Below, in pieces: positions 11,231-23,594 of a DNA stretch of 64,000 nucleotides. A program made the translations under genes and the position numbers. The number at the start of each line of letters is the position of its first letter. Positions within the stretch are counted from its first letter, which is position 1. The DNA comes from Ectobius pallidus (Eukaryota; Arthropoda; Insecta; Blattodea; Ectobiidae): contig CAXKWD010000005.1 of NCBI GenBank assembly GCA_964059195.1, positions 41,183,825-41,247,824 on the forward strand, in the 5' to 3' direction. The notes below the pieces were generated by a model, which worked only from the letters and a program-made list of their open reading frames with translations, did not search any database and was not told the origin of the DNA.

Positions 11231-12507
11231 ATGCAAATAGTTTACATCAACATCGATAAGAAATAATATTGTTCCTACGTGTTAACAGCACGTTTTACTG
11301 ATAAAAGCTGCCTAAATATAGCAGGTTATATTGTTTATAATACACAGCATCCTGAAGGAACTGCCCATGGTGGAACAGGAGTCATTGTCAATAATAAAAT
11401 TAAACATTATTGCCATTACTATAGGACAGAGCCTATACAAGCTACATCTATTATGCTAACTGATGAATGGTGTCAATAAGCACTTACGGCTGCTTATTGC
11501 CCACCTAAACATAAGATAACACAGCAAGCTTTTTCTACATTTATTAAATATATTGGAACGAGATTTATAGTGGGTGGAGAATATAACGCAAAATGTCAGT
11601 ATTGGGGTTCTAATACATAAGAGGTTCAGACCTTTATCAAATTTTAACATAGCTAAATATTCAAATAATGTCTTCCGGTGAACCAACTAAATGGCCCACT
11701 GTTATAAATAAAAATCGAGATATATTGGATTTTTAATGAACAAAGGAGTATCTTTAGAAAGAATGGAAATAAAAAGTAATTATGATTTAAACTCAGATCA
11801 TTCTCCTTTATTAATGACTCTGGCCTCTTCTGTTAATGAAAATTGTCCACCACAAAAGCTATATAACAATTTCACGGACTGGAAACAATTTAAAGATAGA
11901 GTACAAGAAAAATTATCACCCCATATGCCTTTTCAAAATAACACAGAAATCGACGTAGTCATTGAACATCTAACAACTACTATGCAGCAAGCTGCAAATG
12001 ATTCGGCACCTGCTGCCCGTAACAAACAACAAAACAAATATTCACTTCACATCCTGGCTAAAATATGGACATAATATGACACTGGGACACTGCCAGTATT
12101 TCTAATATCGACATACAAAATATTGTTGATCAATTCTGACCAGAGATCTGATCGCCCGTCAGCATAGATGTCGTTTGTGCAATAAGATTGTAACTGATCG
12201 TATCTAACTCCGGTTAAACTCCCGTCAATCTCTGATCACAATTGATTTGCTTTTCTGCAACTGGTAGTAAGAAGATTTGAATCTAAATATCTTCGCCGAC
12301 GTGCTAACGCTCCAGGTATGTTTCCAACGCTATATTACACAATGACTTGAACATCATTACCATTAAAGAAGAAATCACCTCGTATAGCATTCGATATCAA
12401 CAACACTTAAGCAATCATCCCAGTTCACGAGTCATCAATCTACTGGACGATAGTTCTTCAGTCAACATAAGATTTGACTTCGCATTCAGATTCAGTGACT
12501 TACCTTA
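11231..12507 (+). pseudogene. Jockey-type LINE ORF2, endonuclease and C-terminus only
   Basis: ORF2 starts at ATG 11231, overlapping the ORF1 stop by 10 bases, a normal Jockey arrangement. The apurinic-type endonuclease is readable through FTDKSC, GGTGVIVNNK, TAAYCPPKHK, RFIVGGEYNAK (Glu replaces the usual catalytic Asp) and NSDHSPLLMTL (about 11790-11822), with several stops and frameshifts. After about 12070 the reverse transcriptase is missing; the reading resumes near 12270 with FESKYLRRRANAP and, one frame over, LHNDLNIITIKEEI and NHPSSRVINLLDD, the standard end of Jockey ORF2, finishing at TAA 12507. So most of the RT has been deleted. Confidence 0.8.
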
Positions 12508-12853
12508 AATATTTCTTTACAGCTCTCATATAATTACTGTGCTATTTATACAATGTAATGAATGCTCTTACTTGAACAGACTGTAAATCTGCGGGATAAA
12601 TTTAAAAGAAAAATGTTTGTACATACGGTACAATAAAACGGATAATAAAATAAAATAACCATGCAATGAATAAATAATTTTTCAACCCCTGCTTTCTGCA
12701 TGTTTTTAAAGTAAGTGTCGTTTAAATAGTTTGTCAATGCAGCGTTGCAGTCGCGATTTTGAGCATGAGCGATCACTTCCTATTCATTAGGAAGCTAGAC
12801 GCAACAGTGAGCGATCGTCACTTTGTGTTTTCCTATTGTTAGAGCGTTTCGAG
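12508..12853. other. Unassigned, upstream of second mariner
   Basis: Contains what should be the 3' UTR of the LINE and the 5' end of the next mariner remnant, but no clear terminal repeats were found. A minus-strand stretch at 12660-12776 has a vague resemblance to a transposase tail, too weak to call. Confidence 0.4.
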
Positions 12854-13300
12854 ATGTTCAAAACAATCGAACGACCCGCCGACTGTGAAGTCAGATAAAC
12901 GATTCGTATTTTGAATGCGAGAAATGTTACGTCAGCAAACATTCATCGCCAATTGTATGGGGTTTATGGGGAAACAATAATGACTGATAGAGTTATGAGG
13001 TAACGGGTTAGACAGTTTGACGAAGGTTGTGGAAATTTGAAAAATCTTATCGTATCATTCCGTTGGAACAATTCGACCATCCTCCCTACAGTACGGATGC
13101 AGCACCAAAAGATTTTCATCTGAAGAAATGCCATGGTGGAAAACCTTTCAACGACGATGATGTTGTTAGTCAAGAAGTCCGGTCTTGGCTTTCGTCACAG
13201 GCGGCATCATTCTTCGACGAAGGCATACAAATCTGGTTTCTCGTTAAGTGCCTGAATAATGGCGGTGACTACGTGCATGGTCAGAATGAAAATAAAGTAT
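12854..13300 (+). pseudogene. Second mariner transposase remnant, centre deleted
   Basis: The N-terminal part begins at ATG 12854 (MFKTIERPADCEVR, stop, then IRILNARNVTSANIHRQLYG and RQFDEG), the helix-turn-helix of a different mariner lineage from the one at 7680. Near 13030 it jumps to the catalytic end: QFDHPPYSTDAAPKDFHL (third Asp region), GGKPFNDDD, WLSSQAASFFDEGIQ and KCLNNGGDYV, which is the normal mariner C-terminus. About half of the usual 345-residue protein is missing, including two catalytic Asp residues. Stops are present. I did not find convincing terminal inverted repeats. Confidence 0.8.
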
Positions 13301-13970
13301 TTGGAAAATATTGTTCTAGAATTTTAAAAAATCGGTATTTACTTTAAAAATACGCCTAATAGATTGTTACTGTTCCTATTTACTGCAAGTATTAAAGTGG
13401 TGTTAGTTAATCCTCTGCTCAAAAACGCATGAAACCCGTTCGTCAAAAAGAAGAGTTGAAATTTTAGCCCGAAGTTAGCAAACCCGTGATTAGTGCATAT
13501 CAGTGCATATAGTGTCGATGAAACCTGGTGTTAGAAATTTACATAAAGTGAATAAAATCGAATAAGAGATGTTATTATATTTTTTCACAATTATGATTTA
13601 ACTCACTGAGAAATGCTTTATATGTTTCCTATATATTTTCAGTTCTTTTCACAACTAGCTGAAGATACCAATGCACAGAACCAATAACGTTAATCTAGTA
13701 ATGTATACAAAAATGTCCCAGATACCGAAACTATAAAAATTTAGCTCTTTTTAGCAAAAATAAAAACACACAATGATTCTATTCCTTTAAAAGCCTTTTT
13801 CTCTAGTCTATAGCTTGGCTTAGCTGTTGTAATGTAATTAATTTTATTTAAGGTTTAAAGGATGGATATCTACTTCAGTTCGCTGAAGCAAAATAAGCTT
13901 CGATCAATTATGAACTGTAAGGAACGTTTAATCAGAGTGGAAAGATCTCCAATCTCCGCCCTCTCCTTCG

Positions 13971-14022
<52 letters not shown>

Positions 14023-14310
14023 TAAAAATCTCATTAGTTTATAATGCACGGGGACTGCTCAGTTCCAACAGAACAGATAACAAAATGTAATAAAGAATTT
14101 TATATTTCATTCAAGTGCAGGAAATAAAAGTGGCTTTAAAATAACTTGGATTCAGTCCTTTTATAGATTTTCATACAGCACTTGGTTGCAGCTACGCTGA
14201 TGGTAGATATCGCTATAGTGCCAAGCTAAGTGATATACACATTATCTATACTATTTTATACTTTTGCAATTATGAGGTATTGATTTGAATCCTGTACAGG
14301 CCATGGATGC
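13301..14310. other. Unassigned DNA with CT microsatellite
   Basis: Only the dinucleotide tract at 13975-14019 is recognisable; no coding evidence otherwise. Confidence 0.6.
13975..14019. repeat. (CT)n microsatellite
   Basis: About 22 uninterrupted CT units. The run of Leu and Ser codons it gives in translation is not a gene. Confidence 0.98.
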
Positions 14311-14311
14311 C

Positions 14312-14520
14312 CTAGGGTTCCAGGAGTGTGAGGTCCCGAATTTTTAGACATTCGGTTCGTAAGGGTGGTAAAATTGTCACCCTGACGCAATGGTCGCATT
14401 TGCCTCCAGCATTGCTCCAGGTACTCCTTTCTGTTGGAGGCAGAGTCGAATCCAAGGCCATAGTGCCACCAGAAGGATTAGACCAGTGTCCGGCAGATGC
14501 TGCAGTTGTGACGTAAGAGC
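14312..14520 (+). repeat. Dispersed repeat fragment
   Basis: One frame reads CHPDAMVAFASSIAPGTPFC and WRQSRIQGHS. This peptide pattern recurs in insect sequence as translated dispersed repeat (usually seen as artefactual hypothetical proteins), so I treat this as a repeat fragment, not a gene. That recognition is from memory and the family is not named here. Confidence 0.4.
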
Positions 14521-14674
14521 CGATCATCTCGCAAGAGCTTGAGAGAGCGAGCAGTTGAGATGCATTCCTGTTAATACGCACTAGCGCAGTGGCGTTCAGT
14601 GCCGCAGTAGGGTTAAGGTGAGCCGTGATGGTACATTGAATTGCGTGCATTAACCATGGCAAGGGTGCAGAGGT

Positions 14675-15299
14675 CAGTTAATCAGTGAAATGTATGGTAA
14701 ATTTAGTGCATTCAGATTAATACTAGACTTACGGAAACGTCAGGTCACCCTCGGAGACACGCCACATTTTCCAAAGTTGTCTACAGTATGTCATTCAATT
14801 ACAGACATTAATAATTATGTACAAATATTAGAAGAACTGGATCAGGATATTTTATTACAGATTTCAAGATTTTGCAAAACTCCAATCCGATATTTGCATA
14901 TTTGCGACACCATTTTCTGTGGATGTTGACAGTGTTCCAACGTCATTGCAACTAGAAGTCATTGATTTGCAAAAGAATATTGAAATGAAAGACCGCTTTC
15001 AAAACAAAAAGGATCTATCTATATTTTATTGAAGATTTCCCCACGCAACTACATAATATATTTGCTGCTAGAATGTTGAGTATATTTGTATCGACGTATG
15101 TATGTGAATAGTTCTTTTCTTGTATGAAGATCTGCAAACCACAACATGGAAACCGCCTATCTGATCAGAACATGAAAAATGTTCTCGTTTGTGTGTTAAC
15201 CAGACTATGTCTCCTAATATTGCAAAATTAGTGCGCGAGAAAAGAGGGAAAAAATCTCGACAATGCCTTGAGCTTGGGCACGATAGTGACACAAAGTAA
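14675..15299 (+). pseudogene. hAT transposase C-terminal half, decayed
   Basis: Reads ISEMYGKFSAFRLILDLRKR, FPKLSTVCHSI and LEELDQ. After a frameshift near 14860 it continues FATPFSVDVDSVPTSLQLEV, IDLQKNIEMKDRFQNK, then fragments equivalent to the hAT dimerisation helix region (CMKICK, RLSDQNMKNVL) and a tail to TAA near 15299. The pattern matches the hAT-derived proteins of the GTF2IRD2/ZBED-like group, which use an RNase H-like fold and end with this dimerisation region. The catalytic N-terminal half and BED finger are absent, and several stops are present. Confidence 0.7.
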
Positions 15300-16474
15300 G
15301 GGTGTGTATCAAAAGTCTGAATAGGCCTATACTTGGCATAGTGCTCACAAAGGTGTATAGTTTAATTTGTATATTTTGTGAATTTTGTATATTTTGTATA
15401 CTTTAACATTTTTCAGTTTCCGAGTAGACAAAGTTTTGCAGTACTCCTTAAAGTATTCTTATGTTTTATGTATTTGTATGTTTATAGTAGTTTCGGAGCC
15501 TCATTTAAATAACCTGACGCATCCGCACCTGGATGCATTTCAGATTAGTGTAAGTAGGGCCTATATTAAATTTCATTACAAACAAAACTGTTCTGTTACA
15601 TTGATTTATCACAGTTGTACTATTTTGTTTTCGTACAAATGCATTGTAATTGTGCTATTCCCATACTATCTATGAAGATCGGAGCGCACTCTGTCAATGC
15701 ATAGGCGTCGTTCCGCCACTGGCCAGTTGAACCCTTCCTCCACGCTCAGTACGGAGATACTGCCGAGCAAAGAGCGCGGATGCTCTGTAGTATGACGTCA
15801 CAGAGCACGGAACATGCCGGTCACTGGATTAGACCAATGGAAAAACTCATTGAGGATTTTACCCGCGACCTTCCGGTTTGGCTATGGGGATTTTAAAATA
15901 TGAAATGCACGGTTAAAGTTTGGACATTAACTAATAGCAAATAAGGACATATTTTCATGATAGATTTATGGAGATCACCACAATAATTCGGGAAATTTTT
16001 AGAAATTTATCAAAGACTGTATCTCCTATACAAGGATTTTTAATTATGAGCGTTTAGAACAAACTTTTGCTAACACTAGTATAAATTTTCATGCTTATCA
16101 AACATTTAAATAAATTTATTGGTATGTTCTTTAAGGCATGCTTATACAGTTAAGTATTCATAACATTTTGGGACATTTCAATGTGTCATTGCAGAAAGGT
16201 ACCTAAATCACTTGAAACAAAGTTTTGAAAAAATTGCCTGCTCAATACAAATTGCCTAGATTTCTGCAATGCACTTTTTTCGTATAGGATTTGTCACATT
16301 TTACAATATCGATGTGTTCAGAATGTGTTCCTATGTGCATGGATACCGAAAAAGGCCACATCTAAATTTTCGAAAGTAAGTAATTTCGATACCTTTCTGA
16401 AACGACACATTTATTTACATTATAGAAGTGCAATTATATTGTTTAATATCTGTATCTGTATCTGGTACCCTATG
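15300..16474. other. Unassigned DNA
   Basis: No coding or RNA gene seen. 15680-15890 is locally GC-rich and could be an element end, but I found no matching repeat. Confidence 0.5.
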
Positions 16475-16479
16475 ATCCC

Positions 16480-16845
16480 CAGGTGGGGCGAAGGGGCCTC
16501 CAATGGAGGTTTCATTACCTATACTAATTTTGATATGCTTATTTTCCGAGAGAGGGTAGAGGGACAGGTGGTAAGCCCATCGCCTCGCAACCCCCCTCTG
16601 GAAACTAAGTATTTCTTGGACGTGAAAGGGCCGAGAAATTTTGTCCAGAGGCTCTAATTTAGGCTTGGAGTTCTTTTACGTGCCGTAAATCTACGACACG
16701 GGACCCCCAGCTTAAAGTCCCTCCCGGAGGACTCCGTGCCCAGGATTTTTACGTCCTGAAAAATCCATCGACCGCGGCCGGGTTTGATCCCGCGCCCTGC
16801 GGATCCAGAGGCGGGCACGCTACCTCTAGACCACCGCGGCCGACA
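16480..16845 (-). mobile_element. tRNA-derived SINE, minus orientation
   Basis: Read on the minus strand, 16845-16775 has a tRNA-like head: GGTGGTCTAGAGGTAGCG (A box), CCCGCCTCTGGATCCGC (anticodon arm region) and GGGATCAAACCC (B box). The body contains GTAGATTTACGGCACGTAAA, which it shares with the SINE piece at 19008-19195. The 3' boundary near 16480 is approximate. It would be transcribed by RNA polymerase III and mobilised by a LINE. Confidence 0.65.
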
Positions 16846-17100
16846 TTGTTTAATATGGTAATAAATAATTATTGTGATAGAAAATAATAATTAAATCTGC
16901 CCTGTCCGAGGTTATCAGAAGTTCAGCCTACCAAGATCAGTCTGTTAAAGACAATTTATGTACCGGTATACATTATCTTACAGCTTTTAAAACAAAACAA
17001 ATTGCATATAACATTGAGAAGACGGAGAAAAATCACGTTAATTAAAAATTAGAAAGAAAATCCTCTTGGATAGAGACAGCACTAACCATTATTAAAAATG

Positions 17101-18740
17101 TTATTGAAATTGTAATACTGAGTACAGATGGTTGTGGGCTATCGTTAAAGAAACACTTAATATTTGTAGAAAAATGTCTACTAGAATATATGTGTGGAAA
17201 CCAAAGCGCCTGAAGATACCCACTGAAAATTGCGTAATAGTACCTTGAGCACAAAAGAGCAGTCCAATGACTTCGCATTGTTGGATGTTATACTTGTCGG
17301 CAAAATAACCACAACAAGGTTCCCAGTGTTGTTTTTCTCTATTCGCCTCTACAGCTTGCTTTTCTCCTTTCTCAAAACGTACTACTGGATCGATGACATA
17401 TCCTTTGTTGTTTGGTCTATCGATCACTATAATGTCGGCTCTTTTAGTAAAACCAGTGCTGGAGATACAGTGAACCTCTTGAAAAACTTCATACTTGCGG
17501 AATTCTCGAAAACAGTTAGCAATTGTGTTTCTATCTTTATTATGGCGATTGATCGTAAGAAGCTTCCCTTGACGACACAAGCCAAGCACATGAGAAAGGG
17601 TTTCTATCTCATTGCTATGTCTGCAATGGACTGACTTCTGCCCGGAACGCTTCCAGCTTGGTATTCATTTAAAAAGCATATGCCCACTGTGGCGATGAAA
17701 GTCCTATTTCTTCGAGATCCATGAATTGCATTTTTTCCATTCAGAAAAAATAGAGAAACCTTGCCCCTTGTGTGGAAGGTTCTTCTGTTTTTCATACTGT
17801 TGTTCTTGCAGTGTTTTCGTTAATTTTCTTACATTTGTGGGATTTTGAGTGTCAAGTCCCAGACTTTGCAAGCTTTCATTGATTTCGTTAGGAAAATATT
17901 TGGCTTATTTAAGATGATCATTATGGCTTTTAGGCTGTTACATATGTTCATGTTTTGCAAATAAGCCTCCCACGAAGCTGTCATCACACCCAGCCCTCCA
18001 ACTTTCCTTTATGAGTATAACAGTACATCTGGACTATCCATTGGCAATCCAATTATTTCTTTGACTGCACTTTTTTACGATTTTGTCAATATCATTTCAA
18101 AATATTTATTCCATTTCTTAAAGGTGCGCACTGCAACGGATATAATAATGTTGGAAAGATATATTGATTCAATATATTTAGTTTCTGCTCTGGTTTTGGA
18201 AGAAGATAATGAACTAACTTTTTGATATTTGTGTTCAGATCAGATATCAGTTTATGTTTGTCTAGTACGTTTTCATCAGTGAACGAAACCCCTAGATATC
18301 GATTTTTTTTTCATTTGGGTCAATAGAAGCAATAGTAAGTCCATCATTGGTGCGAATACTTGTATCTTCTAGTTTTCTATGATTAATAACGATTGCCTTG
18401 GATTTTTCAGCATTCAGCTGAAGACAAATCCGCGTTAAACACTGATTGCTAATTTCAATCGTGTCTGCAGCAGATTTTTTATTCTGTGACAACAAAGCAA
18501 TATCGTCTGCAAAGCCTAGATCAGACAAATTAGTTAAATTCTCACGTAAATTGTAGCCAAACGAAGAAGCTAATTCATTATCACTAAGTTCCATGAAAAT
18601 GAAGCACGTTGCCAAATTAAAAAGAAGAGGCAATAAAGGTGACTCTTGAGATACTCCCTTGGATATCTTAATTTCCTTCGTTCCGGTCACCAGAATTTAG
18701 GCTAATTTAACTTGTACAGTATTATCTTTAATTAAGATCA
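17101..18740 (-). pseudogene. RLE-type (R2-like) LINE, 5'-truncated
   Basis: Minus strand. Reading starts near 18740 inside the reverse transcriptase: VTGTKEIKISKGVSQ, then LGFADDIALLSQNKKSA (FADD catalytic motif) and LNAEKSKAIV. Further down are HKLISDLNTNIKKL, KPEQKLNILNQYIFPTLLYP, a Cys/His segment HSNEIETLSHVLGLC, and an endonuclease-like region KRADIIVIDRPNNKGYVIDP then VRFEKGEKQAVE and KYNIQQCEVIGLL, ending at 17101. The RADIIV/DP..RFE pattern fits the restriction-like endonuclease of R2/NeSL-type LINEs. The 5' part (DNA-binding fingers and RT fingers) is missing, and the middle has frameshifts and stops. The exact clade is not certain. Confidence 0.75.
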
Positions 18741-19007
18741 ATATTGAATTATAATATTAACATTAATTTAACAATTAATATTAAAAATAAGATTAAAAAT
18801 ATGTGTATATATAATTGTACTGTATATTATACAGGTTGTTCCCGAAGTTACGTCTCATTAATGTGCAAGGCGCCGGTACTGTTGGATTGCATATTAAATT
18901 TGTATTCTTTTTTGTTTGTCTTTTAAAAATATAATTATAGTGATGATTATTATTTAGTGTTGATAATATATTCGATACTAACATTAAATAATATCATGCA
19001 TATCCCA

Positions 19008-19195
19008 ATGTTGCGGGTTCGATCCCGGCCCAGATCGATGACATTTATGTGTGCATAACTGTGACAGGCCCATGTCAGTAGATTTACTGGCAGGTAAAAG
19101 AACTCCTGCGGGATGAAATTCCGGCACACCGGCGACGGTCATTGGCCTAGTTGCAGTCAATCCCCGTCGTTAAATAACCATATACCAACCAACAT
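19008..19195 (+). mobile_element. SINE fragment related to that at 16480
   Basis: Starts in the tRNA-like head with a B box (GCGGGTTCGATCCCGG) and continues with GTAGATTTACTGGCAGGTAA and AACTCCTGCGGGATGAAATT, ending around AAATAACCATATACC. The A box is missing, so it is 5'-truncated. Confidence 0.65.
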
Positions 19196-21631
19196 CATGC
19201 ATATCTCATGTCGAGGGAAGCGAGCTATTGAATCGCTACTGACTGAAATTGAATACTACAATCTATTTGCGGTATGGTTAAGAAAAAAAGGTAGGGACCG
19301 ATACACAGAAAATAGATCCTCTTCTTTCATAATAGAATATTGATTTAAGTATTAACAGGAGTAAAACAGATTTTAATTCGAGGCTAGGAGTTTATATTAT
19401 GAGAAAATGACGGAATGAGCGTATTGATACATTACTGCAATCTAATAGCAAATAGAGTTTAATAGGGTTCTGCGAAATCCTCAGTTTTACCACAGTCGAG
19501 AAATAAGATTTTTTTGTATCACTTACTGTATAGGAAGGATCGTTAAAGCAAACTTATTTAAGACAAGTGAAGTATTATTAATTGGATCAAGCGAGCTATA
19601 GGGAAAAAAGCTCCGTTTGCCATGAAATTGTTAATTATTTCACACGTCAACATGTTTAAAACGTTTATCCTATCTCTAACGAACTTTGCACAACGATTCA
19701 TTGTATCAAAGGTTAAGTTAATAAAAAATAAATTAAAATCAAATGTAACATTAATTATTAATCGTCGAAGTATGTGCCATACGCCATAGACTACAGCCTA
19801 TTTAACAAACGATGATCTCTTATTGCGCTCTTAGTGATCGCATTCTTCTTTAGTTTGCAACATGATTGTTAGGAAACCAATTAAATTGTATTTATATAAA
19901 AATGCTTGAATAAGACGATTTAGATGATATGCCAGAGGTAATTTTTGCAGAACTGATTGTTTCAACAACAAGCTTGGTACAATTTGCGTTTGACAAGAAG
20001 TAAACATATATCTCTTTATGAGAATTAGTTAAGTATATGATTTTGCTCAGTTTAAGCTGTGTAAACTCGAACCTATAAAATACCATATTACAATAAAAAC
20101 ACATTCTAAAGATGTAATAACAATAAATTGGTAATCTGCTCATATTTAGACTTCTCCCTGTATTCCGCAAAAGCCACCAGATCTAAAACATACCGTTTTC
20201 TTGCCTTTTCGTATTCTTCTGTATTGAACAAGATAGTGTATAATCGAATCAAAAAATTTCCAAACCAAATATAGGCCTACACCTAGCCTACATATAAAAA
20301 TGACTTTCAAACATACAGCGATCTTTTAGACAATGTGAAAATTGCTACTTCTCTATAATTATGCATATTACAGTACGAAAACTTTATTTAGTTTCAATAC
20401 TTGAAAATATTTCTGAAAGTCATGTGGTAACACAGTTAATGCACAACAGAATTCTAATGTTATTTGTAACTGATTTTTACTTTCTCTGCTAGTATCCTTG
20501 CTGAGAGAAACCATTCCATTCGATGTTAAAATCTGATATTGTCATTTACTCGAAGTGCATGTTTTGAGGACCAAGGAAAATACTTGTAATAAAATCATGT
20601 GTCTGTGTTCCTTTTAGTGTGTATGCGCGACTGTTACGTAACTCGCAAACTGTATCTAAATGAAATCTCATATTCAGATGAGAATCATTCAAGTATGCGA
20701 AAGGTTTTACAGCATATTACTTTATCAGAATTGTTTTATTCATTTTTGCAAATTTAAAAACAAAATTAGGTCTATATGTTTCACTTGTACGAGGGCGAGA
20801 GAATACATATTAGCATATAATTGTTACAATCAACAGCAATATAGGACACACAATAATGTATTTTGTATTATGTATCATTCCAGCGTTCTACTAGTTATTG
20901 TCATTTATAAAATTTGTATGGTTGTATAACTGGGAAGGCGAAATAATAAGATTGGCTTGAAGGTGCACAGTAGAAATATAAGCTTGTGGGGAGGCATTAA
21001 AGGGTCACTCTTGCACAGATCATATCCAAACTAATTAGTTACACATTCCCCTGTAACTTATATGAAGTGGTATCACTACGGTCTGCAGTGCTGTAACTAC
21101 TTACAAGGTGTACTAATAGAATTAAACTCCAAAAACAAAATTCACTGGTAATAATATTAATGATATAATAGGCCTTCGATTCGCTGACATGTTCCTTAAA
21201 GTCTAAAGCAGCCGTATAGGTTATGAATGAATAAATAGTCAATCTGAAATCTATCTGTCAAGAATTAAACTAGGTATATTGCTGCACAAGAGTGAATAAG
21301 AAAAATACTCATGTTGGTAGTCATATACATCGATAGAATGCACAATTTTATATCAACATTCAACAGCAGGTTGTGTTTTAAATGTTTTATTTACATTTAT
21401 TTACACTGACATCGTTATGAAGAAGTGAATCAATCAAGACGGGCTAACAATAAAAGTAAACGATTGGTAATTTGTTACGTTATGTTTAATATATTTTGGG
21501 CCATGCATAATATTGTAGCGTCTATTGTCCATTACAAAATTAATATCTATATTGAATTGGAAATGAAAGCATGCTCTTTAATAAGTAATTTCACCTATTA
21601 TTTATACTTATAGAAACTGATACATCTAAAC
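19196..21631. other. Unassigned AT-rich DNA
   Basis: No gene or element ends recognised. Short open frames look like noise: low-complexity residues, no motifs. Confidence 0.5.
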
Positions 21632-22137
21632 GAGTTTATTTACATTAGTTATGGAAGCTAGGCCGCTGATTGGCTGTCCGCGAGCCAAACAAAATGCTTC
21701 GGATTGTTGGAGAACGAATATTAGGCTATATTATAATAGATGTGATTTTAATTACTCGTTATTTCGGTACTGGTCAACCAATTTGGTCCAAATTCAATAG
21801 GCTTCTTCCCATGAACGCTATAAATGCGTATGACAAGTTTTATGAATTTCCGATGAAGCGTGTTTGAGTCATCGCGCCTTTCTAATATATTACCATTAAA
21901 ATACACTAAATTGGACATTACTCCGGTACCGTTCAACCGATTATTTCGGTACCGGCTAACCAATTTGGTCCAAATTCAACAGTCTTCTTCCCATGTACGT
22001 TAAAAATGTATATACCAAGTTTCATGAAAATCCGATAAAGCGTAGTTGAGTTATCTTGAATACAGACACACGGACAGACGGACGGACAGACATTTTCCCG
22101 TCCCCAACACAATCTTATATAGTACCATACTGATACT
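21632..22137 (-). repeat. TIR repeat family, copy A (partial)
   Basis: Shares with the copies at 44325, 60750 and 62652 the units containing GGTACCGG..AACCGATTTGG and AAGTTTCATGAAAATCCGA, the GACGGACGG array, and an end close to the 12-bp motif (here degenerate, ATACTGATACTT). Two tandem units are visible. The left side matches the 60750 copy from about its TAGTTA(C/T)GG segment; the other terminus was not found. Confidence 0.7.
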
Positions 22138-23590
22138 TTATAAGCAATTTAAGAAAGATAAATAATATTATAAATTATGGTGTTCTGCATAAATTATTAC
22201 AGAACTAAATGATGACCACAATGTAACACAACAATAATTATGGTAAATCAGCTACTACAAATGAACTATGCACTTAAGAATCAATAATTTAATTTATTTA
22301 AGTCCATTAGTCATAATCAATAGGTAGGCTATAGTTCCATTCTACATAAAATTCAGTGCGCCAGAAACGTATAAACTGAAAACGTACAGTACGATCAGAC
22401 ATTTTGGAACGGATTCTATTGTTCCCAGTGTGGTGTCAATTTTGAGCAATTTATAGGAGCAATTGAAATTAAATTAAGCCCTGTTTGATACAGAGCACTT
22501 AGCGGCAATGCGTCATTCGCTATGACAGCTCCAACGCATTGACGACACGAACAAAGGGCAAAGAGACCAACCTGGATGTTATTATTTACACGTGTTGTGT
22601 CCCGTCACTAGTTTGCGTTCAAAACCTAAGCCGATCTAACCACCAACTCCACAGAACAATTATTGTGATTAAAGTAGTGGGAAACAATTGTACCGACATG
22701 ATTTCCGCACAAATATCATGCATGTCAGCAATATAATAGCTCGCCCTGAGTTACGTATTGAAAACTTTACGTCCTAAAGGGAAACAATCATTTTTACTAA
22801 AAAAAAATCATTATCTCACTGAAAAGATCCGTATTGTATTCCGTGGAGGAGAGTTTGACTTCTCAGGAAACCAACCCGGGTTCTCAGATTCGTATCCAAT
22901 AAACAAATAAGCCTCATTAATGCCATAAGGGAAAAGGCCTCCCGTCATAGTAGGGTGAGTTCGGAGAGTTATTCGATAGGTGAGCTAGTCCAACGAGTTT
23001 TCGTATCCAGTACCATATCAAATTTTCCTGTAGACCAGAAATGTTCAGCTGAGCAGAATTTCGGGCAGCCCTGATAATGTGCAAGGAGTTATCTCAGAAT
23101 GAGTTATAAAATAATAACATAATACCTTTCTTCTCAACTTCTTTTCTTTTTTCTTTTCTAACGCCTTTCGGTTACACTCAACCATCTTCAGAGAATCTAT
23201 CTTGTAGATTAACATTCAAGAATATTAAAACTCCTTGATGACTTTCGTCTTTCTTTTTTTATATGCTAGAACTTAAACTGTTCTTAAATCATAAGTAAAA
23301 TTCACTACCTGATTCTTCTTCTACGACATTTTAGTATTTAAAAAAGGTCACCAATGATCAAGGAGTTTTATTCTCAATGAATGTAAATCTACAAGAGGGA
23401 TTCCCTTATGATGGTTGAATGTAACCGATAAAATAAAAATTAAGAGACGTTATATTACCTTATATTATATCATTGATCGAACGCAACAGTATCACCTAGG
23501 ACGATTTCAAACTCTCAGAATGAGTTGTGTACAGGAGTTTAATAGCAGTAACTGTGTTTCTCAGATCCACTGTTGATATCGTTCATCACA
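22138..23590. other. Unassigned DNA
   Basis: No coding signal. Sequence is AT-rich with scattered stops in all frames. Confidence 0.5.
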
Positions 23591-23594
23591 TGTA

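Larger units (their letters stand above)
7630..11240 (+). pseudogene. Jockey-type LINE ORF1 (gag-like), interrupted twice
   Basis: RNA-binding ORF1 protein of a Jockey-superfamily LINE, recognisable over about 450 codons in pieces. Piece 1 is 7630-7679 (NNSVSKIDITDPFV). Piece 2 is 8600-9566, with VNVPELLSCIKQNVSESDFS, SIISELQEH and KGLVQCMRCQMYVHTRKYYR, the pre-knuckle and first zinc knuckle of Jockey ORF1. Piece 3 is 10825-11240, with PRCVK, ETCQKD, CSGSHPANYKGCVVYRN and a tail ending KESWREC before TAG. A mariner splits pieces 1 and 2 and a Harbinger-like element splits pieces 2 and 3. Each insertion is precise, and removing one target copy restores the codons. It also has several stops (for example TGA in the second knuckle) and a frameshift near 10885. 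It is dead. The apparent start codon position carries GTG. Confidence 0.85.

Noticed and set aside
12546..12776. Minus-strand frame NAALTNYLNDTYFKNMQKAG, faintly like a transposase C-terminus
   Set aside because: Only about 20 residues look alike, no catalytic residues, and it lies opposite the mariner at 12854; too weak.
13862..14044. Open frame with a Ser-Leu run
   Set aside because: Produced by the CT microsatellite.
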